Shown: piece after piece, positions 61,131-64,000 of the stretch
How positions within the stretch are numbered: the stretch's first letter is position 1
How the letters are laid out: every line of letters starts with the position of its first letter
DNA from: Arthrobacter sp. NtRootA1
GTDB taxonomy: Bacteria; Actinomycetota; Actinomycetes; Actinomycetales; Micrococcaceae
Reading direction: 5' to 3'
DNA length: 64,000 nt
Assembly: GCF_019976975.1 (NCBI RefSeq)
Contig: NZ_AP024630.1
Span: forward strand, 1,550,001-1,614,000
Position numbers and translations under genes: made by a program
Notes under the pieces: model-generated
Databases searched by the model: none
What the model was told of the DNA's origin: nothing
What the model saw: the letters and a program-made list of their open reading frames with translations, nothing else

Positions 61131-62605
61131 AGGAGCCGCCGCCGTCGAGGCGTAAGTGAGACCGGCGGAATGGCGTCATACAGTAACACCCGCACCCAAC
61201 GCTCACCCGTGCCACGGAACTCCGCACGGCTGGCGAAACGGTAAAGATAGCTGCGCGCACGCACCCAACGCGGGCGTTCGCCGTCGAACGGGTCATGGCG
61301 AAGCAGCCCAAGAGTGGGCCTGTCTGCCTCCAACAGCTTCTCCAGGAAGGTGTAGAACCACCCCTCGTGGACGGTCCGCAGCGGCAGGAACCACATGAGC
61401 CAGTCAAGCCTGAGGTGATACGGCGCCCACTGCCGCGGGAGGCGGCGCACGTCCCCGGGCTTGCCTTTGAAGCCATACTCCAGCCAGTGCTCGTCAGCTG
61501 CATCTGGCTCTTCAGCCATAGTGCCTTCAACGACGATCTCGATCCGCTGCTTCGTCACAGTACCGAACGCACCATAGGCATTGACCAGGCGCCAGCGGTT
61601 GAAGCTCGCATTCATTAGTTGCTGGCGTGAGAAGAGGTTCAGGAGGGGGCGGTAACTGAGGACCAGCAAAAGGACCGTCACGGCAAGTACGACGACGAGC
61701 CACCACACCGGAGTTTCGGCACCTGTGTGCCACTCGAGCGGGATAACGGGAAGAACCGCATGCGCCACCGGATCGCTCACTGCCGCGAAGGCGAGAACGA
61801 TCGCCATCCAGTTCAGCCAGGCAAAATTACCGCTGCCCACCAACCAAAGCTGCGTCACGATGATTATTCCTGCCGCGATGCTGGCCAGCGGTTGGGGCGC
61901 GAACAGGAAGAACGGAACCACCAACTGCGCGAAGTGGTTTCCCACCACTTCCACTTTGTGCAACGGACGGGGGAGGAGGTGGGCCTGCCGGCTCAGCGGT
62001 CCGGGCATCGGCTGCGTCTCGTGGTGATAGAACATCGCCGTAAGGTCGCGCCACTCACGGCCGCCCCTGATTTTGATCATTCCCGCACCGAACTCAAGCC
62101 GGAACACCAGCCACGCAACCAGGATCAGGATGGTGGTGGGTGGCGGAACCTGGTCCGAGCCAAGGAAAGCTACGGTGAAACCAGCCTCCAGCAGCAGTAT
62201 CTCCCAGCCAAAGCCATAGAACGTCTGGCCCACATTCACGATCGACATGTACAGGAACCAGAGGGTGAGGAACGCCAGCATCGGCAGCCACGGTGGGCCC
62301 AGCTGCGGTAAGCCCAACACCAGCAAGGCGGACATGGCAATTCCCACCCAACAGACCGTGCGCAACAAGGCATCCGAGTACCGCCACTGGAAGAGAGTGG
62401 GCCGGGCGAGGCGGCGCGCTATGTCAAGGAATGACGGGACGGGAAGCAGGCCGTGCTCGCCAAGGAGTGCAGGAAACTGGTTCATGGTGGAGAGGAACGC
62501 AACCAGATAAAGGGCGGCAGTACCGCGTTGCAATACCTGCCGCGCGAATTCGTAGTTTCGCGCGTCAAACCAGTCCTGCGCGCCAGACCAGACCAGCCAC
62601 TCCAC
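61127..62605 (-). CDS. Lipase maturation factor family protein
   Basis: A 492-aa membrane protein of the LMF1/DUF1222 family. About ten helices include QFPALLGEHGLLPVPSFL, VNVGQTFYGFGWEILLLEAGF and RLEFGAGMIKIRGGREWRDL, then FYHHETQPMPGPLS; the C-terminal half has EYGFKGKPGDVRRLPRQWAPYHLRLDW, typical of the family. In vertebrates LMF1 helps lipoprotein lipase to fold; the bacterial role is unknown. GTG at 62605. Confidence 0.92.
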   Translation of the reverse strand: MEWLVWSGAQDWFDARNYEFARQVLQRGTAALYLVAFLSTMNQFPALLGEHGLLPVPSFLDIARRLARPTLFQWRYSDALLRTVCWVGIAMSALLVLGLPQLGPPWLPMLAFLTLWFLYMSIVNVGQTFYGFGWEILLLEAGFTVAFLGSDQVPPPTTILILVAWLVFRLEFGAGMIKIRGGREWRDLTAMFYHHETQPMPGPLSRQAHLLPRPLHKVEVVGNHFAQLVVPFFLFAPQPLASIAAGIIIVTQLWLVGSGNFAWLNWMAIVLAFAAVSDPVAHAVLPVIPLEWHTGAETPVWWLVVVLAVTVLLLVLSYRPLLNLFSRQQLMNASFNRWRLVNAYGAFGTVTKQRIEIVVEGTMAEEPDAADEHWLEYGFKGKPGDVRRLPRQWAPYHLRLDWLMWFLPLRTVHEGWFYTFLEKLLEADRPTLGLLRHDPFDGERPRWVRARSYLYRFASRAEFRGTGERWVRVLLYDAIPPVSLTPRRRRLL

Positions 62606-62704
62606 AATTCCACGTTACGCGCGGGAAAGAAGTGGTCAAGCAGGTTATCCACTTACCCGGGTGCTACGTTCGCACCCTTCTGCGGCTGCTGGGATACTTA
62701 AGCA

Positions 62705-63889
62705 ATGCAGCAGCGCAAGATCGTCATCCTCGGGTCCACCGGTTCCATCGGCACACAGGCGATTGACGTCGTCGACGGCGCCCCGCACCTTTTCGAAGTG
62801 GTGGCCCTGAGCGCCGGCGGTGGGAACCTGGAATTGCTTGCCCATCAAGCTGTGCACACGCGGGCGTTGGCCGTAGGCATTGCCCACGGCGATCCACAAG
62901 CATTGCAGAACCTGATTGACGCCGCGGCGGCCCGAATTGGTTTGCGCAACTTTTCCCCGGAAATCTTCGTTGGACCGGACGCGTCCACCCGCATCGCCGA
63001 AGTGGAATGCGACGTCGTTCTCAACGGCATCACTGGCTCCATTGGCCTGGCGCCAACCCTGGCCGCGCTGGCATCCGGTGCCACCTTGGCGCTCGCCAAT
63101 AAAGAGTCGCTGATTGTCGGTGGTGCACTGGTGAAAGCAGCTGCCCGCCCCGGCCAGATTGTGCCTGTCGATTCCGAACATTCGGCCATCGCCCAGTGCC
63201 TGCGTTCGGGTACTGAGCAGGAGGTGGAGAAGTTGATTCTCACGGCGTCCGGCGGACCTTTCCGGGGCCGCAGCCGTGAGCAGCTTCACGATGTCACACC
63301 GGCCGAGGCTCTGGCGCATCCCACCTGGGATATGGGCCTCATGGTCACCACCAACTCGGCGAGCCTCGTTAACAAGGGCCTTGAAGTGATCGAGGCGCAT
63401 CTGCTGTTCGACGTACCCCTGGACAGGATCGACGTCGTGGTCCATCCACAGTCGGTGGTCCACTCGATGGTCCAGTTTGTGGATGGGTCCATCATCGCCC
63501 AGGCGTCGCCGCCTGACATGCGGCTTCCCATCGCCCTGGGGCTGGGCTGGCCGGGGAGGGTTCCCAAGGCTGCCCAGCCATGCGACTGGACCCAAGCCAC
63601 AAGTTGGACGTTCGAACCACTGGACTCGGTTGCCTTTCCGGCAGTGGAGCTCGCTAAAGAGGCCGCGAAGCAGGGCAGCACCTATCCTGCCGTCTTCAAC
63701 GCGGCCAACGAGGAAGCCGTGGAGGCTTTCCACGCCGGTCGCATCCGTTTCACGGACATCGTGGACACGGTGGAGTCCGTCCTCAGTGAACATTCAGGTT
63801 CTTCGGAGCTTACGGTGGAGTCCGTGCTGGATGCTGAGAGTTGGGCACGCACACGCACCCACGATCGTTTAGCCAACAGCGCCGTTTAG
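62705..63889 (+). CDS. dxr: 1-deoxy-D-xylulose 5-phosphate reductoisomerase
   Basis: A 394-aa enzyme for the second step of the MEP isoprenoid pathway. [19 protein letters not shown] (NADPH motif), [26 protein letters not shown] (metal/substrate site), [12 protein letters not shown] and [28 protein letters not shown] are all typical. ATG at 62705. It is followed by rseP, the common order; the cdsA that often precedes it lies 38 kb upstream. Confidence 0.96.
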   Translation: MQQRKIVILGSTGSIGTQAIDVVDGAPHLFEVVALSAGGGNLELLAHQAVHTRALAVGIAHGDPQALQNLIDAAAARIGLRNFSPEIFVGPDASTRIAEVECDVVLNGITGSIGLAPTLAALASGATLALANKESLIVGGALVKAAARPGQIVPVDSEHSAIAQCLRSGTEQEVEKLILTASGGPFRGRSREQLHDVTPAEALAHPTWDMGLMVTTNSASLVNKGLEVIEAHLLFDVPLDRIDVVVHPQSVVHSMVQFVDGSIIAQASPPDMRLPIALGLGWPGRVPKAAQPCDWTQATSWTFEPLDSVAFPAVELAKEAAKQGSTYPAVFNAANEEAVEAFHAGRIRFTDIVDTVESVLSEHSGSSELTVESVLDAESWARTRTHDRLANSAV

Positions 63890-63935
63890 TAAAGAAACCC
63901 AGCAAAGAAAACCCTATGGAAGCAGTCCCGTCGGC

Positions 63936-64000
63936 ATGAGTCCCGTCCTTCTTTTCATCCTCGGAGTCGTCTTCGTCGCCCTTGGCGTCGCAGTGTCCAT
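63936..64000 (+). CDS. rseP: RIP metalloprotease RseP (site-2 protease), N-terminal fragment
   Basis: Only 21 codons are in the window. MSPVLLFILGVVFVALGVAVSI matches the hydrophobic N-terminus that precedes the HExxH site in RseP proteins, which is beyond the edge. ATG at 63936 is 46 bp after dxr, the usual partner. The call depends on position and the first helix. Confidence 0.6.
   Translation, partial: MSPVLLFILGVVFVALGVAVS

Overview
The window is high-GC DNA from an actinobacterium. Three things point to the family Micrococcaceae, most likely Arthrobacter or Paenarthrobacter: the gene order dus-dgt-dnaG-tRNA-Asn, the block rpsB-tsf-pyrH-frr-cdsA, and a DUF222/HNH (13E12-type) gene. The genus is an inference from gene content; no 16S rRNA gene is present.

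Layout. 1-5.1 kb: the end of a YibE/F membrane protein, then dus, dgt and dnaG. 5.2-5.5 kb: two identical tRNA-Asn genes, each with its own terminator. 5.5-11.3 kb, minus strand: a small hypothetical gene, an alpha/beta hydrolase, an MprF-like aminoacyl-phosphatidylglycerol synthase with a rhomboid-like N-terminus, a small membrane protein and a Bcr/CflA exporter. 11.5-15.2 kb, plus strand: a holin-superfamily-like membrane protein, a CDP-alcohol phosphatidyltransferase, a DMT transporter and a GT4 glycosyltransferase. 15.3-18.2 kb: a CAU-anticodon tRNA followed by a single-gene accessory islet that encodes a superfamily 1 helicase fused to a PD-(D/E)XK-type nuclease. 18.4-25.4 kb: a glutaryl-CoA-dehydrogenase-like enzyme, an M23 peptidase, the translation/lipid block and a DivIVA-domain protein.

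From 25.4 to 61 kb lies a catabolic and transport segment. It separates cdsA from dxr-rseP, genes that are adjacent in many bacteria. It holds (a) two sodium:solute symporter modules, each with a small membrane partner, around a LytS/LytR-type two-component system, with a CRP/GlxR-like box and a triple 32-bp direct repeat in the divergent promoter; (b) a PHP-domain protein and small membrane proteins; (c) an Lrp regulator divergent from a branched-chain (or pyruvate) dehydrogenase E1alpha-E1beta-E2 operon, with a perfect CRP/GlxR consensus box between them; (d) an epimerase and a DUF222/HNH gene split by an apparent one-base frameshift and carrying a perfect 9 x 36-bp minisatellite; (e) a TetR gene divergent from a leucine-degradation operon (methylcrotonyl-CoA carboxylase beta and alpha, isovaleryl-CoA dehydrogenase, CoA-transferase A and B, MaoC, CitE-like lyase); (f) a LacI-controlled sugar cluster with an ABC transporter lacking its own ATPase, two Gfo/Idh/MocA dehydrogenases, a TIM-barrel isomerase and ThuA. 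The window ends with a lipase-maturation-factor homologue, dxr and the first codons of rseP.

How the parts fit. The 2-oxo-acid dehydrogenase at 36-40 kb and the operon at 44-52 kb together form a plausible full route from leucine to acetyl-CoA and acetoacetate. The CRP-like boxes suggest that carbon status controls both this route and monocarboxylate uptake. The sugar cluster resembles gene sets for 3-keto-glycoside metabolism. Starts were chosen from ribosome-binding sites and domain starts; nothing was checked against a database.
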